Shown: positions 9,177 through 19,621 of the stretch, piece by piece
Numbering within the stretch: the first letter of the stretch is position 1
How the letters are laid out: each line of letters opens with the position of its first letter
Assembly (NCBI RefSeq): GCF_963678635.1
Contig: NC_087071.1
Location: forward strand, 42,172,153-42,236,152
Origin: Symsagittifera roscoffensis
Taxonomy: Eukaryota; Xenacoelomorpha; Acoela; Convolutidae
Reading direction: 5' to 3'
Length of the DNA: 64,000 nt
Notes under the pieces: model-generated
Seen by the model: the letters and a program-made list of their open reading frames with translations, nothing else
Databases searched by the model: none
What the model was told of the DNA's origin: nothing
Position numbers and translations under genes: made by a program

Positions 9177-10349
9177 GGTGCAGTCGAGCGAGTCAAATTT
9201 ACTTGGAGTAAAAATTTTCTGGAACAATTCATCGAAAAAACCATCAAGATTTGGGGAAGTGATCCGAAAAATTCCAGGTAACAATTATGGCAAAGTATTA
9301 AGTAGCTATCGAAGATATTATAAATCCACGGTCTGAAACTAACTAATCTACACAGTATCAGGACCACTGGAAGCTTGTGAGGATCAAATTTAACGGGCAG
9401 TATGAAAAACAAGCAGCAAAAGCCGTTCCCGCATATACAGAAGAAGCTCGGAGAAGAGAAGTTGAGAATATTACAAAATACAATAGTTTAAAGATATGAG
9501 ACGTAAATTAAAATCAAATCTCAGCAAAAGAAGGCCAAAAAAATTTTGTGAACAAAAATGCTGGTAAACAAGTCTCAGATAAAAGTTTAGAGAGTTTTAG
9601 GAGTTAATGAAGACTATTTTTAAAATAACTATGAAGTCTGATTTTCAAACCAAACAAGATCTTTGGCCGTAGAAGAAAAGATAACGAAGCACAAAACTCA
9701 CAAAAAAACTGTAAATATCTAAATTTGCAAAATCTGTAAGCTCGGAGAACTAGACGTGAAAGTAGTTCCCGATACTTTCAGGTACCAACATGAGAAACGT
9801 GGAAATTCAGACGAAATTGTGCATCGAGTACCTAACTCCAGAGAACTAGCTGACAAACACACTAGTTAATAAAAAAGGCACGAAGATCTACCAACAAAAG
9901 TTAAAGAATGCAGTAAAAACAGTTTATACAAACATTTTACGAGTTTAAAAGCGAATATAACATAAAAATTGTAAAACTTTCAGAGTGTCAAACTTGCTTT
10001 CAATAATTTTTATGAAAAAGACATCTTCTAATATTTACAGCTAGAGACAAAAAATTAAACATCTATATCAATTAATGGAAAAACACATTACACTAGCCCT
10101 TGAAAGATAAACAATGTATCAACCAATTTCTACAGGAAGGACATCTCGAAAAAAAAACCTAGATGTTCAGTACACTTCACTATATCTCCAATCGTTTTCT
10201 AACACAAAAAAGAACGGTCTATTAAAATTTCCTACACTCTAAATTTTTATTTAAACAAAAAGTTTGTAGCAGGTATCATAAGCGTAACTTGATAAATGAT
10301 TGACAATGTGGCATTGATGATAAGCAGTCACGAGTAAACTAGTATCTGG
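9177..10349 (+). pseudogene. Gag/protease region of the Gypsy element, unreadable
   Basis: By position this should hold gag and protease between the 5' repeat and the reverse transcriptase. Only short open pieces remain and no zinc knuckle or DTG protease motif could be identified. It is recorded to cover the gap, not as a recognised gene. Confidence 0.35.
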
Positions 10350-10740
10350 TTTTCTTCCGTAGACTTACAACATGCATACAGTCAAATTCCACCCTCAAAA
10401 AAGCTAGGCGGAGGCAATATAACAGGATCTTACAATTCAAAACAAAATTTAATAGCTCAGGATATTCAACGAGATTCAACAATTCCTGGACCGGATAACC
10501 GTTAAATTAACAGAAACACACTTTTTCCTTGACTATAATTTTATTGAGACTGCTGGTAAATTACAAGACCGTTGTAAATTGTTGATATTTCTTTGGAAAA
10601 CCTTAGACAAAAAAGGCCTCGCCTCAAAATGGAATAAACCAGTTTTTAAAAGACTATATAGAGTAGTTAAGATTCGCAATCGGTGCCAATGGAACCATCT
10701 CTTTGTTTCCCAAATTGGATATCTAAGAAATCCTTGATTC
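10350..10740 (+). pseudogene. Ty3/Gypsy reverse transcriptase remnant
   Basis: The first block (about 10350-10507) reads SSVDLQHAYSQIP, followed by GGNITGSY. This matches the Gypsy RT pattern in which a D-x-x-x-A-Y-x-Q-I-P segment carries the first catalytic Asp, followed by the G-TG-Y strand. The second block (about 10594-10735) reads KTLDKKGLASKWNKPVF in one frame and IGANGTISLFPKLDI in another, matching the helix and strand after the catalytic YxDD region. The YxDD box itself is not readable. Frames shift between blocks and the gene is dead. Confidence 0.65.
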
Positions 10741-11074
10741 ATAAAAAACTATAAATTTTCAATGTGATCATCAATCAATAATTTCAACAATTTTATACCG
10801 ATATTATCCACAAAAGAAACATGTAACACAGTTTTAACTGTCATTTCGATATTAAACTAAAAATGAGGTTGAATTGCGAAGTTTCACAAAAATGATTGGG
10901 AGCGTCCCTAGAACAGAATCATGGAATAAATTGGAAAACTGTAGCTTTTGCTAGTAGTTTTTTTTAAATGTCACTAAACTAATTTGTAATAAGAACGAGC
11001 TTGAACTATTGGATTATGTTGGGCATTTGACTATTTTAAGAATCACTTACTACTGGTTCAACCATTTTTTGATT

Positions 11075-11345
11075 CTTACAGACCACAATATTCTAAAATT
11101 GGCCTTAAGAAACAATAAAGGCACCAAAAAAGCACAATCTCATTCACCCGTTGGGATTATAAACTTTGACCAAATGATTTCAATGTAGAACATTTAGCAA
11201 GCAGAGAAGTAGGATTTGTGGACAATTTATCAAGACACCTAACGGGTGAGCCCATACCAATCCCATATGACAATGAAAAACTCGTTATCGCATCGGTAAA
11301 CCAGATTAATTCGTTGCTCGATTTTAAGAACTGGTTGCCTAAATA
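11075..11345 (+). pseudogene. Ty3/Gypsy RNase H end and linker
   Basis: TDHNILKLALRNNKGTKK is followed, after a frame change, by DFNVEHLASREVGFVDNLSR, then LTGEPIPIPYDNEKL. In Gypsy elements the TDH motif carries a catalytic Asp of RNase H, and the chain ends in a V-x-D-x-L-S-R box before the integrase. Both are present in that order, so the call is firm although the reading frame is broken. Confidence 0.75.
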
Positions 11346-11938
11346 TTCTTACTCAAAGAGAGCAGTTTTCCCAACATCTAGAACAAGATGATTCAAAACA
11401 GAGCAGTCTGATTGAAACGGTACCAAACAAACAAAAAACGAAACTGAACATGAGAATCAACTAAGATTGCTGCCGAATTTTTGCAAATTTTTTACGCTGG
11501 ATCTAACATTCCATTTTGACAAAAACTTTCAATCCAATCGCGTACACAAGAAGGCTTTCAATCTTGCATTACTTTACATTTTTTTTAAATTAACTTTGGT
11601 CTTTATGAAGAAATTGTCTGGTCGGTTTAAAAGTTTAGCAACCAGCAATTTCCTCGTTAATAATCCCCCAGAGCTAACGCAGTTGCAGATAAAACCTCGG
11701 AAACGATCATGGGTCCAAATTCAGTACCAGCTCAAAGCCCTTAATCAATAAAACAAATTGATACTATTCATCTGGCCAGACGATTTTTTTTACAAACATC
11801 ACGACCCTCACAAAACAAGGTTTAGTCCGAAAAAATTTTGAAAGCTAGCGACAAAGGGAGAAAAGAAGACCTTCTTCAAGTGATCAATGATCCTCCTTCC
11901 ATATCTTAACAACTAACACGTTATTCAAGGATGCTTGC

Positions 11939-12840
11939 AGTCTGACGGACGACTAATAATACCAGCTTGCTTGAGAAAGGCAATGCTTCAACGCGTTCAC
12001 AAAGCACACCCTGGACAATTAGCTATAAACAAACTGGCTGTGCGAAAAATCTGGTAGCGAAATTTTCACCGGGAACTACAGGTAAACGGCGAAACCTTCA
12101 TTGAACGTGTTGAAGCAGGTAAATTTTATAAACCTCGTACCATGCAAGTAGACCATTTAAAACTACCGAAAGTCGTTGAAGCAAATCAAGAAATGGAAGT
12201 AGGTTTTGCCTAATCTACGTTTTTTTTTGGGGGGGGGCGAACAGATGTTGATAGATTTTGAAATTTTTCCTCACCTCAAGTAACATCTATCAGCTCAGCG
12301 AAATCAGCTGTTATTTTTTGCAGGAACTATATAGCATTACACGGGGCCCACTGATTGATTAGAACAGACCGAGGCTCGGTATTTATCCCATCAGGAACAA
12401 AGTTTATACGTAATATTTAGTCCTGTGGGTGATCAGAGAGCTAAAACGTTTTTGCTAATACCATATTATGTCTAATAATGGTGCGTCAACGAATACTTAT
12501 TTTCTCATCTTTCGAAGCACACGTCGGTAGATCACCAAAAAAAAGTCGGCATATTCTAGTAAAACAACCGCTTCAAACATCATAAATTGGAACAAAGTGT
12601 TGTAATCTATAAGTAAATGAAGAAATTTTATGCGTCGTGAAGGAAGAGATGATTGGGACGCTCCACGCCATATTGAGGATGGACACCTTGACGACTACTC
12701 ATTATCATCACCAATGCAACAAAATATATAACAACCAACTCTGGATCCCCAGTCAAAGTTCTTACACTGAAAAACGCACGGGGAATCTCTAACTCCATAT
12801 TGAAAAACACGCCGGAGAAGCCCATTGTGTATAGAAAACT
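11939..12840 (+). pseudogene. Ty3/Gypsy integrase remnant
   Basis: From 11945 a single frame reads GRLIIPACLRKAMLQRVH and then AHPGQLAINKLAVRKIW. This is the zinc-binding domain pattern with paired His and the HPG turn. One TAG interrupts it where families have Trp, and the frame continues to about 12210 with LPKVVEANQEMEVGFA, matching the segment before the first catalytic Asp. At about 12310-12420, IALHG and RTDRGSVF mark the second catalytic Asp region. FEAHVGRSPKK near 12520 matches the segment after the catalytic core. Catalytic Glu was not found. Confidence 0.72.
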
Positions 12841-13149
12841 TCAAGATAGAAAAAGGACGAAATTTATTAGAAATTACTTAAGAAAGAGATTATAAGAGAG
12901 ACGGATCATAACTGTAGGCAGAGAGTGGTTAACTGTTCCGTGAAAAGACCAAAGTAATTGAAAAAAAAAACAAACCTTCACAAAATAAACAACTCATAAA
13001 ACTCCACGCACGCGGCAAGTGTACCAGACCATACGTATTATAAAACCAATCAGAAAAGTGGATTTCAAAAGCTCAAAAACAACCCAAATAAACAGAAACA
13101 TTTGAGCAAAGTTTGAACAACTCAATATCTAAAAAACAAATGCAGCTAT

Positions 13150-13525
13150 GAACAGCTCAAGAGAGACCCTGCTATGGGATGAGGAAGAGCAACAAAAATC
13201 TTTGAGCGTTCCGCTGGGTAAGAAAGTGAGGCTGATCCATTGGGTCAACCCGGACCAGTTACAAGGAAAGGGTGACGCACCTCATATGCCTATAGATAAT
13301 ATATAGACATCCCAAAGGAGACAGTGCCGGGTAATTATACAGGCGACTTTACACTACTCAAAGAGCTGAAAATGAGACTTACTAAAGACCTTAATCAATT
13401 TACTCGAATAATTAACTCTGAATACAAAACTGAATTGCATAAAGAAGAAGATCAAAAAACAGAACTACAATCCAAAACTGACGAGCAGATCCTCGAATCA
13501 CCTACAAAGACGATTTCGATGCATT
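13150..13525 (+). pseudogene. C-terminal tail of Gypsy pol
   Basis: An open block (about 13147-13305) reads ETLLWDEEEQQKSLSVPLGK followed by KVRLIHWVNPDQLQGKGD, an acidic then aromatic tail as found after the integrase of some Gypsy elements. A separate frame (13324-13527) is charged, Lys/Glu-rich and low in information. The block sits just before the 3' repeat. Confidence 0.45.
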
Positions 13526-13619
13526 AACTTCTGATTAACAACAAACTCTTATTTCGTCGAATTCAGGTCGCCTCTCTTAGGATAGATTGATATATCATGA
13601 CCATCGTACTTATTTTATT

Positions 13620-14040
13620 TATCTCACTTTCCATAAAACTTTCCAGGGCAATGTGAAGGGTAAGACTCAATCTTGAAGTTTTATGTTTGAAAGTCATTTT
13701 AACATACCTGTCAAAAGCGCAATGATTTTTCAATCTGAATTATTTCGTTCATCCTTTTTGCTTCAGCGATAAAAAAATTTTCAGTTTTAACAACATATTT
13801 TATTCTAGTCTTACTTAGCCTGCTATCCTGTTCTTAGCCCAAACTGTTTTTAAAACAAGTCTTAGTTTAAAAGCTATTTTATCTTACTGAGAATTCAACC
13901 CGTTTTTGCGAACCTTCTTTTAAATTAGAATTAGTTTAAAAGTTAACCCAAATTCCTTCCTAGATAAGTTGTTTAACAACCTAGATCAATATTAATTGTT
14001 TGCAGCCTTTGTGCCTAAACGATTGAAAATGTAAAATGAT
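13620..14040 (+). repeat. 3' LTR-like repeat of the Gypsy element
   Basis: CTCAATCTTGAAGTTT, TTTGAAAGTCATTTTAACAT and CCTGTCAAAAGCGCAATG align with the 5' copy. A further shared piece (GCCTAAACGATTGAAAATGT at about 14010) lies upstream of the corresponding point in the 5' copy (about 8839), so the two LTR regions are not collinear throughout. Confidence 0.55.
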
Positions 14041-14202
14041 CAGCTTTTTTTAAACTTCAGAACTATAGCCAAAATAAAAAAAACGTACTGCTTCAAAACA
14101 CTGAGCTCCAATTTAATTAAAACTCAAAGTAAGCTTATCTAAACTTCCTAAAAACCCGTTTCAAAAGATTAATAAACCAAAATTTAAAAAATGCTCATCA
14201 TA

Positions 14203-14913
14203 CAGTGCTGATTTAAATTAACTGGACCAAACGCGTTAAACTAGAAATTTAAAACGCGTTTTTCTCAAATTGGGTTGAGTTTAGGTGAAAACTTATGGGT
14301 ACAAAACTTGCTTAAAATTTTAGCAGAATTAATATGGTGTAATTTGTTTTGCAAAATTCGGGCCAAAAATTTTACCCAAAAAATGGGTCATTTTGGCGTT
14401 TCTTAGTAGATCAAAAATTACGTCAAAAATACCCAGTCAATCACAGACATAATTATATCAAAGTGAGCCACTTACGTCGCTCAACAAACTTTAAGAAGGG
14501 TATATTCTCCAAAACATGTAAAAATTAATTTATTTTTGTTTGATAGACAAAAAGGTCGTTTTTAAAAAAATACCAACTTTTTCTTTTAAAACAATTTTTA
14601 TACGGTTTGCAAATTTTTTTGGAGAATTTACCCTTCTTAAAGTTTGTTGGGCTACGTAAGTGGCTCATTTTGATATAATTATGTCTGTGATCGACTGGGT
14701 ATTTTTGGCGTAATTTTTGAATAACTAAGAAAAACCATAATGACCCATTTTTGGGGTAAAATTTTTGGCCCGAATTTTGCAAAAAAAAATTATACCAATT
14801 TTAAGCAAGTTTTGTCTTCATAAGTTTTCACCTAAAATCAACCCAATTTGAGAAAAACGCGTTTAAAATTTCAAGTTAAACGCGTTTTGTCCGGTTAACT
14901 TAAATCAGCACTG
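14203..14913. mobile_element. Palindromic Tc1/mariner-type MITE, copy 1
   Basis: The element starts CAGTGCTGATTTAAATTA and ends with its near-complement AATTTAAATCAGCACTG-like arm (TAACTTAAATCAGCACTG). It is flanked on both sides by TA (14201-14202 and 14914-14915), the Tc1/mariner target duplication. The complementary arms extend about 330 bases each toward a centre near 14550-14610, so nearly the whole 711 bp can fold into one hairpin. No transposase is present. Tc1-type ends commonly begin CAGTGC. Confidence 0.85.
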
Positions 14914-15417
14914 TACAATTTTCAACAATGAGAATCGTATGATAAACAATTTTTGTAAAACCCATGCAATGATGAGCAGTTTTTTTGTAGTTGAACCCTG
15001 GTTTAAAATGAGCGTAGCTTTTAAGAATACTTGTTTGCGAAATAAAAAGTGCAAAAACACTCGTACCAGGGCAAAACCAAAAATAATTGGACTGCTCCTT
15101 AAAGTTCATTTAAAAATTTTGTTGAAAAATTGACAAAAACAAAAAACTGAGTAGTAGCTTCAGTTTAACCTAAAATTGTTTGCCCATACGTTTTTATAAA
15201 TTATAGCAAATTAGTGTCTAGAAAAACTTATTATATTGTAATCACGACAACAAAATGATTTTTCAGTGATAAATCTAAATTTCGGAAAAGTTATTATCGA
15301 TTCCAGTTGCTCTTTAATACTTAACATTCGAACTGCATGCCACAAATATGTATTTCAAAAAGAAACCAGTTTTTGGTTTCTGAAACAATTGATTTTTAGG
15401 CCATCTGTAAATATGAT

Positions 15418-15825
15418 AAGATCAAGTTAACACCCCCCCCCCCCCCCGCCCCTCCCCCAATAGACCGAAATAAGAAAATCCTCCTCAAAGCAGCATTCAA
15501 TTTAAATTGAATTTACTGAGCGCTGCGTGTAAGAAGCTGTGACAGATTTCGTCCCATGACAGATCTCGTCCCATGACAGATCTCGTCCCATTTCAGTTTC
15601 AACAGTTTTCGTCCACTTTCAAAGCGTGCACAGATTTCGTCCCAGCAATTTGGATATGGGATAATAGGATGTTGGATATGGGACGAAATCTGTATGGGAC
15701 AAAATCTGTTAATTAAATAAATAGGACGAAATCTGTAACAAGAAGAAATCTATGCCAACCCTGTAAAATTCCATTTTCTGACTGACTGAAATTTTAAACT
15801 CGAATCAAGTTAACATCCTCCCCCA
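15418..15825. repeat. Repeat block with ATCAAGTTAACA borders and inverted CAGATTTCGTCCCA units
   Basis: Borders are direct repeats: GATCAAGTTAACACCCC (15419) and AATCAAGTTAACATCCTCC (15803). The left one leads into a C-run at 15431-15459. Between them CAGATTTCGTCCCA or variants occur about five times forward (15540-15655) and three times inverted as GGGACGAAATCTGT (15680-15740), giving a foldback structure. Confidence 0.6.
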
Positions 15826-15945
15826 AAAAGGCTTTGTGGTGGAGGATAATAACTTAGTCATTGTCGTTCAGAGTTCTAGACTGATTTATTCGTTTCTGCT
15901 GGCAAAATTCAAGTGATAACTGACAACTGTTTGTGTTCATTTCAG

Positions 15946-16103
15946 AAAGGGTGATCTTCATTTATTACCAGATTTTCCAGATTTGAGAGTTAACGAAAAA
16001 CGTTCACGAGTATTATGGGTTTATGCAATCGTGTTACTGCTTCTTTTTTCTCAATATTTATGTTGTTTATTTCACTTCAACATTGCATTGAGTTTTCTAA
16101 AAG
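15946..16103 (+). CDS. Lectin gene exon: cytoplasmic tail and signal-anchor helix
   Basis: A 158-nt exon between acceptor TTCATTTCAG and donor AAAG/GTAATA. It begins with one base of a split codon and ends with one base of the next. A polar tail of about 18 residues with Asp, Glu, Lys and Arg precedes a strongly hydrophobic run of about 25 residues. The split base plus AA or GA of exon 2 makes Glu or Gly, since two acceptors six bases apart (16813 and 16819) both keep the frame. Confidence 0.65.
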
Positions 16104-18554
16104 GTAATAAAAAGCTACTTTGAAATATACGTAACAAAACTTCTCAGACTCGAATCACTTTCTCCTGCTCATTTCGAAACTTTTGAATATACCACAAAAA
16201 ATTAATTTGAAGAATTCGACGCTACTTTGAACCCGTCCGGTCTACTTTCACGTTTTTCCCATGAACATATTAACTAACACAAACTGAGTCAAGTCAATGA
16301 GAATTTAGATCAATTTCGGTGTCAACCTTTATTCCAATCAATTTAAGCAACACTAAATGTTTTATATATCAACGAAACTGTTACATAAAAAAATCATATA
16401 TGCAAAATGGTGAAAATAAAGGTACCCCAATATGCATTTAGTATAAATAGGAAGGTGTGTGCCATGAATTAATAAACTTCAGGATCATTTGACTCTCTTT
16501 GGGAATAAGAGTTCCAAAAAATTGAAGAAAAAAAATGAAAAACACGCTTGCACTTTTGAGTAAAATCTAAACTATATACTCAGACATAAATGTTTAGCAC
16601 TTCAATAATCCAATCTTAACGAGGCAAAAAATCCAAAGAAAAAATGGATAAACTAGGCAACAGCTAACTTAAATAAAATTTATGTATAATATCAAAAGAT
16701 AATAAATAAACAAGCTAAACAACTGCAATCTTTGCTTAGCTAGAGACTCTAGTTTTCGTTTTTGTTATACTTTCATTAAATTTTTTTAAGGATTCATGCT
16801 TTCAATCACATAGAATCAGGATCGAGCGTGACGAATGTTGAAACAATAACCACCTATAAAGGACAATCACAAGAAAGATGTTCAATCTACTGCGCTGGAA
16901 ATCCACTTTGTGTTTCGGCCAATTTTTGCTCAGGCGGCTTATGTTCTTTAAAAGCTGGTGACATTTTCACTTTGGGTGTCGAACTTACCTCAAACCCAGA
17001 TTGCAAATATATAGGGATGAAGAGAGACGAAATCCCCCAATGTGAAGTAAGTGGTGACCCAATTTTGATATCTGACAATGGCAGTGCAGTCTGTGAAATA
17101 AGCAAAAAACTAAAGGCAGCAGAGTGGGGTGATTGGTCGGGTGTTTTCGAAGATGAAGTTACGGTGGATGAGTGGCGAAGAACTGAAAAGGGCGGTGGTA
17201 TATTAGAAAAAAATCGCGTCTCTGTCATGAGGCTACCTACCTTCGGAACCTCGCGTACTTATATTAATCATGTGTATTCATATTATGTATTCGCTAGTTC
17301 ATATGTCCTTGCTCAAGATCATATTCAACCGGTCACAGCGTGGTACCGTTATGTTTTGTGTTTAGCCGGTTGCGCAATATCCTTAACAAGATACGTCCTA
17401 TTCCAAACAGAGTGCCTATTCGTTACCTCTATCTAAACACCATCCATGTTCTATTCAAACGGCGTTTGTAAGCGTTTATTCATTCGATACAGTGTATCTA
17501 CTTATTCTACTCATAATCTTACTATCTATGGTACTTAATAATTTACTATTAGCTTTTAACCCTTCAGTATTGAGTCAGTACTGAGCGGGTTATTTTACTC
17601 TCAAATACATTGAACTTGTTCGCATAAATTTATTTTAAACTAAGAACAGTTGGCATAAACCTTTAAAACTTCCAATAGATAAAATAATTCCAGTCGATGA
17701 GTCAGTTATATAAGAAATTTGAAAAAAATTATATTCATGAAAACTTAAACCTGAACAAAATGATAATTTTTATGGCTTATTAGTATTTTTAATTTTATTG
17801 TTAATTTAAAGAAATTAGTTATCCCCATTTTTTAAAATATTTTTATGACTTATTATTATTTGTAATTTTATTGTTAATTCTAAAAACACAGATTTTTGTA
17901 ATATATCACCAAAAGCGCTCTTGCATTATTGGAAGCCACGTGCTGGAAACAAACTGCACAGTCGGGGAAAACTTTCGCTTAGTAAGCTGGGTCATTCCAG
18001 TTCGAACTCAGATGGGTTTTCCAGCAGCCGAAGATTTTTGCTGGAACGACCATGAAGCTCTGATTTGGGGTGATATAAATGGCGATCCACAAGGACTGGA
18101 ACCAATGCACAACCTATTGGGAGATAATTTTTGGATAGCAGTCAGTGATTTTGGTCATGAAGGTTCTTGGTTCAACATGAGAGGAGAAAACGTTACCGAG
18201 TTTGTTTCCTGGCTCCATGATGAGCCTAACAATGTTGGGTAATGTCAAATTTTCCTATTATTTTTTATTTAAAAAGAATGTTAATTACGAGTCCGTATTG
18301 TGCATTTTGTCGTTTGAAAGCGGATTCCGCAATTAGAGCGCAGATTTTTTTTTGAATATCTTGTTCTTTTGACCATGCCTGCAAGTCTTCTGTTCAAAGA
18401 CTTGTCTGTGGATTCAAGTTACCGGCTCTTTTCCAGTTTCTCACCCCCTTTCCCCCTTAAATTTACTAAAAAGTTGTTCAACAATTGTTCATACGGCGCA
18501 TTTGTTGTAAAAATGTGTTCACTTGATCACGCTGACACATTTCAATGCAGTTGA
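15946..18554 (+). CDS. Type II membrane C-type lectin with PAN/apple-like segment (four exons)
   Basis: Gene model from sequence: join(15946-16103, 16814-17046, 17892-18238, 18437-18554), stop TGA at 18552-18554. Exon 1 follows acceptor TTCATTTCAG and encodes a short polar stretch, a basic EKRSR cluster and a hydrophobic helix (VLWVYAIVLLLLFSQYL), the arrangement of a type II signal anchor. Exon 2 is Cys-rich with spacing C-x3-C-x5-C-x5-C-x4-C, as in PAN/apple modules. Exons 3 and 4 form a C-type lectin domain: AAEDFCWNDHEALIW, FWIAVSD, the EPN sugar-specificity motif at 18222-18230, and a final pair of Cys nine residues apart before the stop. Donors are GTAATA, GTAAGT and GTAATG, and all exon phases agree (1, 0, 2). 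The first exon with the initiator Met is not identified. Likely role: cell-surface recognition of glycans. Confidence 0.72.
16814..17046 (+). CDS. Lectin gene exon: PAN/apple-like Cys-rich module
   Basis: Starts after ACATAG (or after ATCAG at 16819) and ends at the consensus donor GAA/GTAAGT (17047). The pattern RCSIYCAGNPLCVSANFC then GGLCSLKAGD is the PAN layout, with a later NPDCKYIG. The frame stays open past the donor to 17436 with further Cys and Trp residues (AVCEI, EWGDWSG), so a longer splice form is possible. However, only the 17046 end is phase-compatible with exon 3 at 17892. Confidence 0.65.
17892..18238 (+). CDS. Lectin gene exon: first part of the C-type lectin domain
   Basis: The acceptor is ACACAG at 17886-17891 and the donor GG/GTAATG at 18239. 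The exon contains the first domain Cys, a helix segment AAEDFCWNDHEALIW, the FWIAVSD strand where many families have WIGL, SWFNMRGENVTEFVSW, and the EPNN motif associated with mannose-type binding. Confidence 0.75.
18437..18554 (+). CDS. Lectin gene last exon: end of the C-type lectin domain
   Basis: The acceptor GGCTCTTTTCCAG has a good pyrimidine tract. One base completes the split Gly codon, then the exon reads FSPPFPLKFTKK, NNCSYGAFVVKMC and SLDHADTFQCS followed by TGA. The NC, then C-x9-C ending is the usual disulfide pattern at the end of a C-type lectin domain. A calcium-ligand WND motif is not visible. Confidence 0.68.
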
Positions 18555-19621
18555 TAACATGAAAAGTCATCATAAGTTGAATTTCATAATCTAATTCAAA
18601 AAGTTCGAAGGGGGGACTGGAAAAGAGCCAAGTTACCTACACAGACCATATGCAACTGTTTGATAGACATTTTTCTTCTATGGACGTCAGTCAACTCGGG
18701 ATGTTGTTCTCCTATCCAGTGCAAAAGCTTGGCCTCGTAGGCTACCATTTCCAAAAAATTTAACTGATCGACCGACTTGAGGTACTCGACTTATGTTTCG
18801 ACTTTCAAAACTCACATGTTACAATTTTGCTTCTCAAATTCCGTTTTTGATACGCTACTTTAAGTCCAGCACAAGTTCAAAAGTCAAAACCAACTTATTT
18901 TTTTAAAACTAAAAATTAAGACAAAAAATGAGCAAAAATCAAAAAAGTTGCATTTAGCAACGACCAATTGAGGAGAAAAATCTTTCGCGCACCAGTTTCA
19001 GAGTGATTTCTTTAGAATTATAACAAGATCTAATGATTCCCGCGGTAAAACCAAGTTTCTTTGAAAATTCCTCAAATGCTATGATTAAGACCAAAATGTT
19101 CAGAACAATCAACGCAAAAACTGAAAAATGCTATTTGGATCTGTCGGTATTCACCGGTAAGTTTTGTAGCTCTCTTAGTTGTTTTCAGATCAAAAATCAT
19201 CGAAAAAAAAACCTGAAAAGGTTCCATCTCGAATTTACTTTGAGTTTACTCAAAAAAGTATTTTCAAAGTTATAAGGTTCCACTTGACTCAAACATAGGT
19301 TTGCAATAGATAAAATATACTAGCGAACTTTAATGACAGTGAAACAGGTTAGCAGTCTTCCCTAAACCAAATTTGCTTGAATCCTTTTTTTCACTACAGT
19401 ATTTCATTTAAAAGATGAGCAATAAACAAATTACTTGCAATAACTTACTTAAAACAATTCCTTACATTGATTTATGATGAAGTTATTAAAAGGATAAGTA
19501 GTTTTTGACAACCCGGTTATGATTAATTGGATGGCATTCATCTACAAAGGAAACTCAGAGAACAGGTTGATTATGCGCTTATCTTTAGATTGATGGATTC
19601 TTCGACATATTGAGCTCAACC
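18555..19621. other. Intergenic stretch downstream of the lectin gene
   Basis: No gene was recognised. AAAGACTTGTCTGTGGATTCA (18398, within the preceding intron) and CTCCTATCCAGTGCAAAAGC (18709) have relatives at 35148 and 35192, so fragments of a dispersed repeat are present. The 80-codon frame at 19033-19275 shows no family signature. Confidence 0.4.

Larger units (their letters stand above)
8760..14040 (+). mobile_element. Decayed Ty3/Gypsy LTR retrotransposon
   Basis: Two diverged direct repeats (LTR regions near 8880-9165 and 13640-13990) enclose scattered coding blocks in Ty3/Gypsy order: reverse transcriptase, RNase H tail, integrase zinc-binding domain, integrase core and C-terminal region, all on the plus strand. 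Many stops and frameshifts separate the blocks. A primer-binding-like TGGTGCAGTCGAGCGAG follows the 5' repeat at about 9177. Confidence 0.75.

Noticed and set aside
14525-15133. Frames within and beside the palindromic MITE (14782-14525 minus, 14939-15133 plus)
   Set aside because: The first lies in the non-coding hairpin. The second has no family signature.
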